From assembly GCA_916048095.2 (NCBI GenBank), contig OU696571.1:10395449-10459448 (forward strand): a stretch of DNA of 64,000 nucleotides, read 5' to 3'. A program made the translations under genes and the position numbers. The notes under the pieces are model-generated. The model saw only the letters and a list, made by a program, of their open reading frames with translations, did no database searches and was not told the DNA's origin. The number at the start of each line of letters is the position of its first letter. Position 1 is the stretch's first letter. Of the stretch, positions 44,401-56,359 are shown piece after piece. The stretch is from Sacculina carcini (taxonomy: Eukaryota; Arthropoda; Thecostraca; Sacculinidae).

Positions 44401-46186
44401 TGACGGCCCAAGATGCGACCTGGCCCAAGATGCGACAGCGACGCTTACGACGCGTTTAAGGCATTCAATGCCTTCACCGAATATTTATTCCTTCACTGAA
44501 ACTTGTAGGGTCTGTTATGAAATTGCATTTGTTGTTTGAATAGTCTTTTACTGTCATATTCTGAGTTCGCATTGATTTAATACGTCTTATTGGGTCCTTT
44601 ATTTACTTAAATGCTTATTCTGGTGTCATATTTTCGTTGCACTGTAAGTTGTTTGGACCAATTCCATTGTTTGTTGTGTTTTGTTGTGGGAATGGTTTTG
44701 ATAGCTGTTTGGTTTGTTAATACCGCAGGTGATTGATTGGTTAAACTGATGAGCGCACGTTTATTTTCTGCTGCCTGTTGTTTTCGGCAATCTTTTAGCT
44801 TTCTCTTGTGTGCTTGTTCTGGTGTTGATGTTTCTGTATATTGTGTGTGTATACGTGTTTGCTACATTGAATTCATTCTATTTATTCTTGCCGTTGATTA
44901 TTTTTGTTCGCATATGTGGTTATATGCGCTGAACGAAATATATTATTGCTTGATTGGTCTTGTTGCTTTGTTGGGTAGTACACGAGTTAAACTGTTTTAC
45001 CTGGTGGTGGGCTTTATGTTGGTCAAACATCAGATTCTCCACTGGGCGTCCAAGTTCAAACTGCATGGTTAGTATAACACGTGTTCAGCATCAACCAATC
45101 TTATTCTACTCAGATTCGTGTTGAACACAATAAGTGTGTGTGTGTGTGTGTATGCTCGAATTCCGTCCATGAGAAGCAGGTCACAGCGAGCAGCGTGGCA
45201 GCTATGAGACCCCGCCTCTGAGCGGATAATACTTTCCATGGTGGAGGGGGACCTGTAGTTATTGTGGACATGGACATATGCATTCCACTCTGCCAGCCCC
45301 GTGACAGAACAAGATTTGATTTAGTAAGAAATGTTGATGCTTTGATTGTAAGGCGAGCTGTAAATCAGCCATGCATTGTCAGAAAACAGTCACTCAAGAG
45401 ACACTTTGATAGTCAACAATAAATGTCAACAAATAACCCCTATGTGAATGCGCGTGTACACCTACACACATTTAAAACGTGTGTAGGTAGCTTCGATTGG
45501 AACAGTCACCAATCGAAAAATGCTCACGTGTAGAAAAACAAACAACCGATCAACGATTTTATTCGGTTTAATTGCCAAACAAAACTCGTAATAAGTCAGA
45601 AATACAGGGCTGATAACATAAGAGATGAAAAGGAGAAAAAACGAAAACAGATGGAGCATGAAATGAACACATGTGGAGAGCATGCTCAAAACGAAATTCC
45701 CAAGAAACTCATGTTTGGGGCCTACAATACGACTACACCACAAACACAGTAATGCAAGGTTCCTCAAAAGTTATATTCCTAAGAAATTACTCACTAAATA
45801 TAACATTGTACACAAACACAAATATCTGCAATATCTGGAAATAAATGCTCAACATCTGCAGCTATTTTCCTGAACAGAGACCATTCCCACAACAAAACAA
45901 CAATGGAATTGGTCCTTACAGCTTCCACTGCAACGAAAATAAGACACCAGAGTAAATAAATAAGCACTCAAGTGAATAAAGGCCCAATGAGACTTATTAA
46001 ATCAATGTGAAGTCAGAATATGACAGCAAGAAACTATTCAAACAACAAATGCAATTTCATAACAGATAATAACAGACCCTACAAGTTTCAGTGAAGGAAT
46101 AAATATTCGGTGAAGGCATTGAATGCCTTGAACGCATGGTAACCGTCGCTGTCGCATCTTGGGCCAGGTCGCATCTTGGGCCGTCA
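44401..46186. mobile_element. Non-autonomous element with about 300-bp inverted ends
   Basis: The ends at 44401-44697 and about 45886-46186 are inverted copies. Each begins TGACGGCCCAAGATGCGACC and carries a second GGCCCAAGATGCGAC 20 bp further in, then AGGCATTCAATGCCTT and GAATATTTATTCCTTCACTG. The 1.2-kb interior has no recognisable transposase; small ORFs (44737-45072, 45462-45767) look random. A GT run lies at about 45133-45151. The target duplication is unclear: ACGGT occurs on both sides but offset by one base. The superfamily is undetermined. Confidence 0.7.
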
Positions 46187-46808
46187 CAACGGTGGTAAAC
46201 TCATTTCGGTCTGGTAAATTGTCTGGTCAGGAGAATTCCTGCTACTGGTACTGTGTAGCCCAGTACAACCAGTCTCATAGTCGAGTGGTCGGCGACTAAA
46301 CCGGCTCCCTCTCTGGTTCCCACCAGTGAGGAGGGTGGCTAGACACCCAGCAGGACTAAAATAAAACCTGTCCAAGGGCGGAAGAGCTACTCGCTAGCCA
46401 ACGGCCATCTAGCATTTATTTTTATTATTTTATATCCTATGCTTTTTTATTCTATATTCCCATTATATATTTCCTCTCTTTCATTATATGCTCTATTACA
46501 TTACATTATTCATATATGTATATGTGTATGCATGTGTATGTGTATATATGTGCGTGTGTATGTTTCATGTGCATGTGTTTGTGTGTGTATGTGTTTTTGT
46601 GTATGTGTGTATGTATGTGTTCAATTTTGCAAGCACCCATGTACTTTCTGTCGATTTGTGCTCCATATTTTTGTCCCCATACCGCTCTGTGTCTACACTT
46701 TATTACCCTGCTCCTGCTCGCGCCTTTGTCCTCGGAAGTGCGCTATATTAAATACATGTTGTTGTTGTTTGTTGTTGTTGTTGGTAGCCGTTGTGTAGAA
46801 TGTGTAGG
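46187..46808. other. Non-coding; LINE 3' tail with (GTT)n
   Basis: 46700-46790 (CGCGCCTTTGTCCTCGGAAG, ATTAAATACATG, then (GTT)n) matches the 3' end of the LINE at 61.1 kb and is a 5'-truncated copy on the plus strand. 46400-46640 is GT-rich. 46195-46390 is GC-richer, with a tRNA-like word AGTCGAGTGGTCGGCGAC, but I could not fold it convincingly. Confidence 0.5.
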
Positions 46809-49355
46809 GCTCAGTCAACGCCACCTAGATACTATAGATACATAGTATCTTATACTATAGATATACTATAGATACATAGTATCTATAGTATCTAGAACGC
46901 CACCTAGATACTATAGATACTATGTATCTAGGTGGCGTTGAGCACTAATCACGTGCGCTCGCTAACGTGCAGTTGCACGTTACGTGCAGTTGCACGTTAG
47001 CGAGCGCACGTGGTTAGTGCTCTCGTGTGTTTAGTGTTTTATCGCGTGCTATTATTGGCGATAATTGACGTATTATTGAGTTTCACTTCAGTGCGGTTTA
47101 GAGTGAAGTGCGAATTTGTCAAATTTCGTGTCAAGTGTGATTTGCGCAGCCATTTTGTGATCCTCACTCGGATGATTCTGCATGCCATCATCCTGGACAT
47201 TTTGCTGCGGTCAGAGGTCTGGTTTCGTTCATAGGTTCAGTAAAATATGTACATCTGCTCGTTTCTCATGAGGTATTTGCTTCGTTAAACATGTCTTATC
47301 AACGTAGTTATATATTTGCGTACCATAATAGTTATAAATCAACAGAGGTGGGCACTGTTTAGCCGTGTAGCTGCTAGTGTTTCGCTTTTAGTCGAAATTG
47401 ATTGTTTAAATTGAGGTTACTGTTTTTGGGATATTTATATAATTGGTGTTTGAAACTCATTAGCGACAATATATCACACATATCACTGCAGCTCTCGGGT
47501 AGTTCAGTGGCTAAGGCGCTGAAATCTTGTGTCAGAGGCTCGCGGTTCGAATCTTGGCCCGCGTGCGAATTTTACTATCCGCTTGAGTTTACTGGGAGGC
47601 TGCGCTGTAGATTGGTTCATAGTGAGACATGTCTTATAATCAAAATACGGTGCGCGCTTGAAAGAACAATTAATATTTATCAAAATATATAATTTCAGCA
47701 GTTACTTCAGCTAATATGAAAGGTATATTTCATCACAGAGCTATTGATGTTTTCTTGTTTGTGTTCATTATATGTTATTAGGAAATTCCTGGAGCTGGTT
47801 CCAAGGTGCAAAAGGAATTTCGACTGATAGTCTAAATTCAGCATGTTCTCATTCCCATAAAAGCAAGAACTACTATAAAGCGTGACATGGAAATATCCAA
47901 ACACACCGGATCATCTTCAATCATATTAACGTCATAGACATTGTGTGAATCACGCTTAAATCAGGTATTACTTCAAATTGTTTGTGTTTTATGGAGAATA
48001 GACACAAAATCCAGTGTGGTCATGCTCGAATTTATTGATCATCGTACGGTTTGTCGCTCAAGGCTGTTCGTCCGTCGAGTATTGAAGGACAACATATTAA
48101 CTTGTGCTGAATGTTGGGAGTGATTTCGCGTTGTTGGCTCTAAGATCATTGGGTGCTACAAATAATCCTGATTTATCTTAAGATACTGCTCATTTTATTT
48201 AAATAATATTGCGTTGGTGGACTATTCGTGATGTAATGACACCGTATAATACTCCATGTTGAGAAATGTTAATTCGATGACTGATTCAGCTATGGATGAC
48301 AGGCCTTTGTTTTTAGAGCATTTCATGAGATGGTTGGATTGATGGATGTCAGACGAGAATATGTTCAGTTTGACTAGAGACGTTTTGGCTGTGTATCACA
48401 CAACATATGCGCTCTGTGACATCACGAAGTATTGTGTGAAGGATTTGTGATTGCACATTATCAAATCGAATAATATATATTTATATTGATTTCATCAGGC
48501 AATATTGATTTAATCATATCAGGCACTATTGACTTGAAACATTTTGCGTGTTCTGCGGAATATTTTCGTGATATTTCTAAGATATTGCTGAACGTCACAT
48601 CTTTCGTAAATGTGACGCTGGTATTCCATATTCCCATCATCCAGTGATCGTATATATTGCGGGTTATTGTTGTATTTTCTCAAAAACAGGATTGTCATTC
48701 ATGTAAAACATTTTGGCTGCGCGGAGTGAAACCATGTCATCCGAAAAAAATTCGTATTCGATGGAAATTGGTCGCCGAAGATTGGCGTATTATTTTTATG
48801 TTGAAGATATTGTTTTGCTTTGATTTTTACTGTGCAGAAGTATATTAAGTATGATAAATTGTGTATTATTGGAAACCAGCGCGATGATAGGTTTCATGCA
48901 CTAGAAAAACTGAGTGATTGCGGTGTTATGCTTGTTTACTTGTACTGTTCTCAACATCGTAATTTACAATTAATTGCAGAAAAATTGTGCGCACCGCTGT
49001 AAAAGTCCTTCTGAACAATAATTGTTGTGACAAATTCATCTACGATAAATTAGAAACAATGGAAGCGAAAACGTTCCGCATTGTATCGTGTATGGTCGTT
49101 GCATGTTTGTTTTTTTACTGTTTTATGCCTGTGTGGGTTTATAATATATTCAGTTATTGTATTTGCAATTGTATTTGAAGCTTCTTATGTTGGTAACATG
49201 ATTTTCAAACTTAATTGAGCCGGAATGCAAGTCAAACACCCGCACTAAGCACAATTTCTAATAACAACGCATATCGCCCGTACGAGTGAAGCGACCGCAA
49301 TCGATGACGTCATACTTTCGTGAAAGGGCCTGTATCTAGGTGGCGTTGGCTCAGT
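46809..49355. mobile_element. Unclassified TIR element, copy B, with 7-bp target duplication
   Basis: A 2533-bp element at 46816-49348, the inverted sister of copy A. Both ends carry CAACGCCACCTAGAT. GCTCAGT flanks it at 46809-46815 and 49349-49355. The right end matches copy A (GATGACGTCATACTTTCGTG, AAAGGGCCTGTATCTAGG). The left end is rearranged: the region inside the terminal 15 bases is replaced by nested ATAGATAC palindromes and an 80-bp hairpin. Frames at 48657-48848 and 48987-49178 parallel copy A, and the tRNA-like segment is at 47490-47575. No transposase domain recognised. Confidence 0.75.
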
Positions 49356-50389
49356 TCGTGCTGAACGACTCTGTTTCTCGGCTAAGCCGAAAGATTGGCG
49401 ACGCTCGGAACGCGTGAGTGCATGTCAATTATATTAATTTTATATTAATTATATTTTTCTTGGGTTTCTACTTGCTGCTAGCATGTAACGTTCTGATTCG
49501 TGGGTTTTTATTATTGTATAAACATAAAAACGTTTTGTGTGTTTAGACTTGCTATTTTTGTATTTTGCACGCAGGTTTAAATCTCCTACCTTCTTCCTCC
49601 TCACTCTGCCCATTGTCGGTTGTTGAGGATAATTTGATGTTGTTTCGTCCGAGTTCGCAGGCACTTGTGTATATGTACGTGGAGCAAGTCAATGAACGAA
49701 GGTTGAAACCCTGAGTCTCTAGCGCCAATATTCTGGACGCTTGAAAGCGTCAATTCTACAAGCGTGGAACGTGACAAAGATCAACCTTCACCGAACACCA
49801 CATTCACACACCACCATTGTCTCACTCACGCTTGACTTGACTACATATAATATATCTCCAAGTACATCACTCTGCAAATCGCACACAAGTATTGCAAGCA
49901 GAAATATTCGCAATCAAGTATTGTCGGAATATTTGGAGGAGTACCTGCACGCGTTTTAATGCAAATATGCAAACACGAACGATTTTGAAAACATGGGAAG
50001 ACCGCTATACGTAAAAAATATACAATTAGCTGTTCTAATTGAGTTTATACAAGAAGTGTGGTCTCACAAATTGTGACGATCAGCACTGCCAAAAGAACGC
50101 ATAATTATTTCTGAATCGTGTGTGAAAACATGTCGACATGGCCCAAACGTCGAATTAGCTCAAATATCCAGCCATACGCCATAAATACACAGCCAACATT
50201 TGTAATATGGTGTATTGTATGCGGCATATTTTGCTACGATAATTGATAAATCATAACTGCACGAGACATGAAGGAAATTTAGAAGCAGATTTGTAGACTG
50301 AATGTAATTATTCACAACATTGTCAAATGTCATTCGAAGATACTTGATGCCCAGATGTCATTCGAAAATATTTGATGTCCAGATTTCAT
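49356..50389. other. Intergenic downstream of astacin gene 2
   Basis: No gene or repeat family recognised. I did not find a canonical AATAAA on the minus strand close to the astacin stop. Confidence 0.35.
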
Positions 50390-51643
50390 TCAAACAAACC
50401 TTACATTTGCCACAAGTTCTGGTTTGATGTATTGAGTTTCATACGTGTGCATGGATACAATCATTTGCTGGTCCATAGAAGAAATTATCGCATTCACACC
50501 TTGAGAAGAGCAAAGCTTCACGATTTTATCTCGAGCATAGTTCAGGTAGATTGTGACCGAGTCGACGAAACAATCTTGAGTATGTGCCGTATAGAATTTA
50601 TTTATGTGCAGCTGAACTCTTTTACCGTGTGGAGCCTTGATGATCCAGAAACATGATTTGTCCTGACTAGGTGGCTCTGGCCAATTTTCTGAGGTAATTG
50701 TGCCTTCTGTCTCAATTATGTAAGGACCACAAATGTCATAGTAGTTGTAGTCTGCTGGGATAATCTCACACGATTCTCCGCTAATCCGCGGAGGACACAC
50801 ACAGCGGCAGTTTTTGTCAACGAATCCTTCATTCAGGCAGATGGGAACGTTTGAACCACACACATCACTGCATCTATACATGAGATTTACTTTGCGCTTA
50901 TCGCGATGGCTGAGCTCTTTACTGCGGCCCATGATATATTCGTAAAATATATTCTTTGGCTCCATCGTTATCGTTAGCATATTGGCGTAAGTGGTCCTAT
51001 CGTAATGCATAATTGACGAATAATCGTACGGTATCGAGTAATTATCAGTGTTCGTGTTAATTTCAAAGTCATGTGTTGCGCCCGGCTGCATATTCTCATA
51101 GTGCAAGGTCACATAACTGTCTCGATCTTGACGACAATGCTCGTGGGCTAAGCCGATTGCGTGTCCTATTTCGTGCAAAACAATGCTTTTAACTTTACAA
51201 TTAGGACCAATACTCACCATCAATCCTCTCCACATGTAATAATAATATCCTATTGGTGAAGAACACTCATTTTTCACCACAAATCTCAAGTGGGCTTCAC
51301 GATGATACAATACATCCACCTCTTCGAAGGTCAAGCATGTATCCGCGGCCCATTGACGAATACCTGACAAAATTAAGGCGCGATCTGGCTCCGATCCTCT
51401 AGAAATACTGTACTTGATGTGACCGTTTGGCCACAAGTTTGGTTGTGCTTGGCGATCTATGCCGCCCATCATCTGGATATCTCCTCCGATCAGTGGTCGT
51501 CCATTGAATGATATAGCCGGGTTGCGATTAACAAAGCTTTGCATTTTCAAATAGGTCATATCTTCAGTATCATAATTGTTCGATTCAGCATCAGAACAAT
51601 GTCCCAAAGTAGCAAAGGTAAGCACGAGTGCCGAGAAAAACAT
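50390..51643 (-). CDS. Astacin-family zinc metalloprotease, EGF and CUB domains (gene 2)
   Basis: A secreted M12A protease of 417 residues in one uninterrupted frame. Signal peptide 1-16 (MFFSALVLTFATLGHC); propeptide with aspartate-switch GGD (Asp55); catalytic domain about 70-258. The zinc site is HEIGHAIGLAH (157-167) and the Met-turn SIMHY gives Tyr214. The expected catalytic-domain cysteines 103, 127, 149 and 258 are present. An EGF module with six cysteines (262-292) and a CUB domain with four (305, 331, 358, 378) follow. Clear paralogue of gene 1, same strand and same domain order. Odd point: residue 170, just after the zinc site, is Cys (AHEHCRQDRD), where family members usually have Ser or Thr. 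The start has G at -3 and begins the signal peptide. Confidence 0.92.
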   Translation of the reverse strand: MFFSALVLTFATLGHCSDAESNNYDTEDMTYLKMQSFVNRNPAISFNGRPLIGGDIQMMGGIDRQAQPNLWPNGHIKYSISRGSEPDRALILSGIRQWAADTCLTFEEVDVLYHREAHLRFVVKNECSSPIGYYYYMWRGLMVSIGPNCKVKSIVLHEIGHAIGLAHEHCRQDRDSYVTLHYENMQPGATHDFEINTNTDNYSIPYDYSSIMHYDRTTYANMLTITMEPKNIFYEYIMGRSKELSHRDKRKVNLMYRCSDVCGSNVPICLNEGFVDKNCRCVCPPRISGESCEIIPADYNYYDICGPYIIETEGTITSENWPEPPSQDKSCFWIIKAPHGKRVQLHINKFYTAHTQDCFVDSVTIYLNYARDKIVKLCSSQGVNAIISSMDQQMIVSMHTYETQYIKPELVANVRFV

Positions 51644-53469
51644 CGCTGTATTCAGAGACCTATTTCAAATTGAATTTAGAATCAGGTTTAGTGATGTTCT
51701 GCCCTCGGATATTGTAGAGTTTGAATATGTACCGGTGAGAAAATCCCACACAGGTGGTACATTTGAAGGTAAAACACTTCAAAACATCAAAGTTTACACT
51801 TGATGCATCAAACACTCACATGCACACATACACGCACATTTACTCTCTCTTTCTCTCTGTCTCTCACAAACACACAGGCCGGCACAGGTGTTTCATTTTG
51901 GGGCCAAATGACGGTGTCAAGGCGGCCACATGTATCGGACACCTCAAAGGTAAATATTGCCACTGCGGACTTGAGAGAAAGCATGATGATCTCTAAATAA
52001 CTCTCTAACACCTGTCGAGCGTTATAAGAATTTGTGAAATTGAATTCAATTGTTTGAAAATTCATATACAAGCATAAGTTTTCAAATGTATGAAAAAACA
52101 TAATGAAATGTGCGAATAAAATAACAAAAACTATATACAACTGAAACAAGATATTAATTCAAATTTTCAACTGTTAACACCATGAATAATTATTCAATTT
52201 GACACTCACTGTAAACATTATAACTTCATGATGATATAATGTATAGGGTAAAAATTAAAGAATTGTGGCGTCGTGAAGCCACATCGAACACTAGGAAGAC
52301 ACTGGGAGAAGTCTATTGCAGGCGAGAGTACAATACCAGCGATTGCGAGCAAATCAGAGCGAATGCCTCTTGACCGGCAGTGTGCCGTGTTATATAAGCT
52401 CGGCCATGTAACCTTTCACACGGTCACATGACCATTCACACGGTCACATTCCCACACACGCGCCCAAACCCGTTCAACAATACAAATGGATACACACATA
52501 CATACTAGTTCAGTAGACACATACACACCGGACACGCACCACTGACCTTAGACTAACTAAACACAGACATACCCTTGACATGCATACACACCAGACACGC
52601 ATACAAACGAGTGAAACGTACACACACAACAGGACACACTAACACACGTTGGCAAACATACAAACCACAAACACAAACACTCAACGCAACTTGCACGCCT
52701 CCACAAATCATACATGACCTCTTTGAAATTCAAGCATGAAAAAAAGTTGAGAACCACTGGTTTATAGCTGAACCAGCGCCTCAGCATGATAAATTTTGCA
52801 CATGTTGATTGCGCTGAATATACATGCACACAACACACGGACATACAACTACAAGATCGAGATAAGATACTACAAGATAGCAAACGTGCAGTCATATATT
52901 CGCTATTATCGCTAATTATTGACTCAGCAAAAACAATATGTTTTTATCCTGTTCAAAGAATGCAGTTAGGCATACAAACCCGCCAAGACATACACCCTAG
53001 ACGCATACCGGTGATAAACATAAAGGAATAACAGCGAATATAAGTCCTACATCGGTCATGTGAACTTGGAATTCAGCCTAGCAGTACATCCCCGGTTACA
53101 TTTCGCTTGTACAGCTATTTGTTTGAAATATACTTCATTAATTTTTGAATAAACTATATTTGGGCTAAATACGCAAAACTTTGGGTGAATGAGCAAAATA
53201 TGCGTGTATCTGGATAAAGCCTTAAAATAGGCAAATATAGACATTTATGGATCTTTGGCTGTAGATTCGGTATTTAACCCTAGAAAGACCAGCGGGCCTC
53301 AGAGGCATGTTTAAAAGAAATATTTGATTTTATTTCATCAATTTGTGAAGTGATTGCGTTAAAATACACGGCTTTATTTGCATATTACACATGCAAGCTT
53401 CGTACAAAAATCAATGAAAACTCTGCATTGCTTTTTGTTCTTTTTAGTTTTATATCAGATTTCACTGTG
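51644..53469. other. Intergenic; CA-rich; hAT end fragment
   Basis: No gene seen. CA-rich stretches lie at 51815-51890 and 52440-52690. A lone hAT-type end AAAAGTTGAGAACCACTG lies at 52745-52763 without a partner. GTTATATAAGCTCGG at about 52391-52405 looks like a TATA element on the plus strand but no ORF follows; it may belong to an LTR remnant. Confidence 0.4.
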
Positions 53470-53915
53470 AAAAATGGGGCGAGGTATTCGATAATTGGCC
53501 CGAGCGACTAACCGGCTGCCGAAAAGTTGCTTTTCGAGCGGTCCTCGACTTCGTAGTCACGTCGATGGCAAATTGGACGAAGTAGCACGGCGCATTCAAC
53601 TATAAGACCGCACTACGCGCGCCCCTGGCGAAGCGAAGACAGTTCACTAGGCGACTACTGAATGACGAATTCTCACTTTGCGACCGCTGAATGACGACTT
53701 GTCATTAGGCACCACTGTTAACTTGAATTCTCACATGAGTTTTATACATGTCCAACCCGAATGACGTTTGGTTGGTATATTCGCGATTACATACCGACCA
53801 GCCAATGGGCAACGGGCAAGGAGTTGCTCCACTCAGGCCAGGACAGAGGAGGGAAGTGAGACAACTGACAAATGATTAATTATACATGAACACACACATT
53901 ATACATATTTTCACA
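53470..53915 (-). mobile_element. BEL/Pao 3' LTR (approximate)
   Basis: On the minus strand a polypurine tract GTGTCGGGGGGAGGA (53930-53916) is followed by TGTGAAAATATG at 53915, the expected start of the 3' LTR of the BEL element. The far LTR end could not be fixed because the matching 5' LTR is beyond the window. Confidence 0.55.
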
Positions 53916-53929
53916 TCCTCCCCCCGACA

Positions 53930-56065
53930 CAAATGCAGCTTTCATGCTGCACAACAACAAATAACAAAACAGCTATCAACAATCAACAGCAGTGTAGTAC
54001 CAAAAATAGAGAATGCGGACAAATCTTCAACAACTATCAATCAGGTCAGTACGTGACCACGACCGTAAGTGAAAGAAAACCGACAATGTCTATGTTCCAC
54101 CAATGTAACATGAATGCAGCAAATCACAAATACTGCAAAGTAGAAGACGAGCTTACACCACGCCTTATACATTATATTCAATTATATTTCTGCAGGAATA
54201 GCAATTTAGGACACAAAAACTACAAAAATCGAGCATGTTAAATAAATGTACGACATCTATCAGCAGCCCTGCGCATGGGTCGCGCACCACGTTTTGATAC
54301 GCCTACTCTGATAAGGGTCGACTCCGAAACAGATTGTTAATCGTTTTTGTCATTTTGGCTCACAAGGCCACGCTTAGAATCATGATGATCATGCATTGCA
54401 TGTATTACATTGAGTTTCATGGGATAAAGGTGCTTAATAGGATTATCTCCTCTTTACAGGTCTTCACACGGGGGTTACAAACCAGACCATCATCACCCTC
54501 GATAATCTCCATTACTCGACCCAAAACCCAGAAAATTCTAACTTTATTGGTTTGTTTTATCAGTAAGATATCGTCAATGCGTACACGATTCGTCCTGGAT
54601 TAGGAATGCACTTGACGTCTATATTCACGCAGACTTAGCAAGTAAGACTTATACCATACCCCTTTGAGCTCACTCAATGTTACTTCCGAGGCAATGAGTG
54701 AATTTATCAGCGTGCCAGCTTTTGAAGGCTGAAACAATTTTGATAACTTAGAACTTAAAACGGTTTTTGATAACTTCAAGGTCTTGACGCCATAGCCAGG
54801 AAACATGAAATCCATAGGTGATATTTCAAGATTTGATCTCAAGGCTAGAATCAGAACACAGATACGTTTGAGGCCGTGAGTTGATGGCAGTTTCTATGTC
54901 AGTCAAAATAGTCATCATGGCAAAATAATACAACCTCGGACGACCAATCAACTTGAAAAAGCAAGACTTCACAGTTCCAAGCAACCTTCCCCAAACTGCA
55001 CCATACCATGCAGCATACACTGGAATACGAAGGTTTCCAATGCCCTGAGAGTCCATCATGCTGTCAAATTCAGACGATATCAAGCAATTATTGAACATCT
55101 TGCCAGCTCGGACAAACGACTTGGCGTTGTCGCTATAGAAGATCTCCGGTACAGAAAACATTACAAACACGCTTGAAAGCGAGAATGAAGGTTTCCGTCG
55201 GCATATCGGGAACCAAAGAAAAATGTGTAGCTCGAACATTCAAACAAGTAAATATAAAAATATAAAATTACTTGGCAACACCGTGACCGTCGTCCAGCCA
55301 TAATGGACCGCTTTAATCGACACCAGTATGACAGAAAGGTCTTACCAATTCCCTCTTGTGCTTAGGATAGTTCGTTAGAGGAGGCAAACGGAATGACAAG
55401 TCATTGAAACGCTGATAAGTGGAACAATCACTGATAACGGTTTCAACAGCCTGCCGTCCTTTGGGAATCCAATATCCCTGGAGGCGTACAAGATTCAAGG
55501 TGTTTTGGACACCCAAATGCAGGCAGCGAGAATGTGTATCTCTCACAATCAAATCAGTTAAAGAATGTCTACCCAAAATAACGGATTCTTGACATTCTCT
55601 GAGAAGTTCGCACACTTGCCGAGTCTTCTCCGAGAGCTCTCTCAATTTAAAAACAAATGGCAGCCAATCGACTGTGAAACGGCATACAACACAAATCATA
55701 CACAACTCTTGAGGCATCGCAGCTCACAATTATGTCCAGTGGTTCGGTAGTATCAATCAACTTCCTAGCACACTGCAAATCGCTCATTCTGTGCACATTG
55801 TTTTACACTTACTCCATTTGGACGAGAGTTCTTCACATAATGGTTCGTCCCAATCTAATTTTCGTTCTCATAATTCCTTCATAAAAATTTTCATTTGTAC
55901 AGTAACGGGAATGAACAACCCCAAGGGGTCAAAAATACGATTGACATCAGATAGAACACTACGCTTAGTGACGTCCTCCGTAAAAAACTGAGGAGGTGTT
56001 AATTGCATCATGTCAGAATCTGCATCCTAACCATAACCAAGAACCTTCAGCTTATTATGGGTACT
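53930..56065 (-). pseudogene. BEL/Pao retrotransposon pol relic (RT end to integrase)
   Basis: Minus-strand order, with breaks: RT palm end (KVLGYG, then FFTEDVTKRSVLSDV and RIFDPLGLFIPVTVQMK) at 56040-55900. Then the integrase zinc region at 55530-55400 (IVRDTHSRCLHLGVQNTLN, RLQGYWIPKGRQAVE, CSTYQRFN). The integrase core at 55239-54845 has SDNAKSFVRAGKMFN, YAAWYGAVWGRLLGTVKSC and DIETAINSRPQTY. A C-terminal part runs to about 54330. These motifs are specific to BEL/Pao. Stops and frameshifts separate the blocks. The N-terminal half is missing because a Gypsy element interrupts at 56066. Confidence 0.82.
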
Positions 56066-56357
56066 AATTTAGTGAGGGCCACAAACACCAAAACACGTAG
56101 CGAATCACGTTGTTCACCCGTACAAGAGCGCGAGCAACGAGGTGTGTACACGGCAAGCGTCCATGAGAGAAGGGAAGGAAACACCCTCAGTTCAGTGACA
56201 GTGTCACATACATTACGCATCGAAGTAAAAGATGTTCACAACAAAAATAAGACGCACATAAGAAGGTATCACAAATTAAATTATATAATACAAAGAGAAT
56301 GGAACACTTAGATAAATATTATTAACGCAAAGGGCTGAATGCGGCGCGGTCGCTACA
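56066..56357 (-). mobile_element. Gypsy element C, 3' LTR
   Basis: About 292 bp, starting TGTAGCGACC at 56357 right after a polypurine tract (ATAGGGGGGAGGTGG). Its last 110 bp (56066-56178) match 61004-61114 on the far side of the internal region (CACGTTGTTCACCCGTACAA versus a form with a small deletion), with about six differences. The far copy is cut short by a LINE insertion. The LTR end is not a canonical CA, so the boundary may be a few bases off. Confidence 0.75.
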
Positions 56358-56359
56358 CC

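Noticed and set aside
44737-45767. Hydrophobic ORFs inside the long-TIR element as a membrane protein gene
   Set aside because: Short, biased by T-rich composition, no domain, and the element looks non-autonomous.
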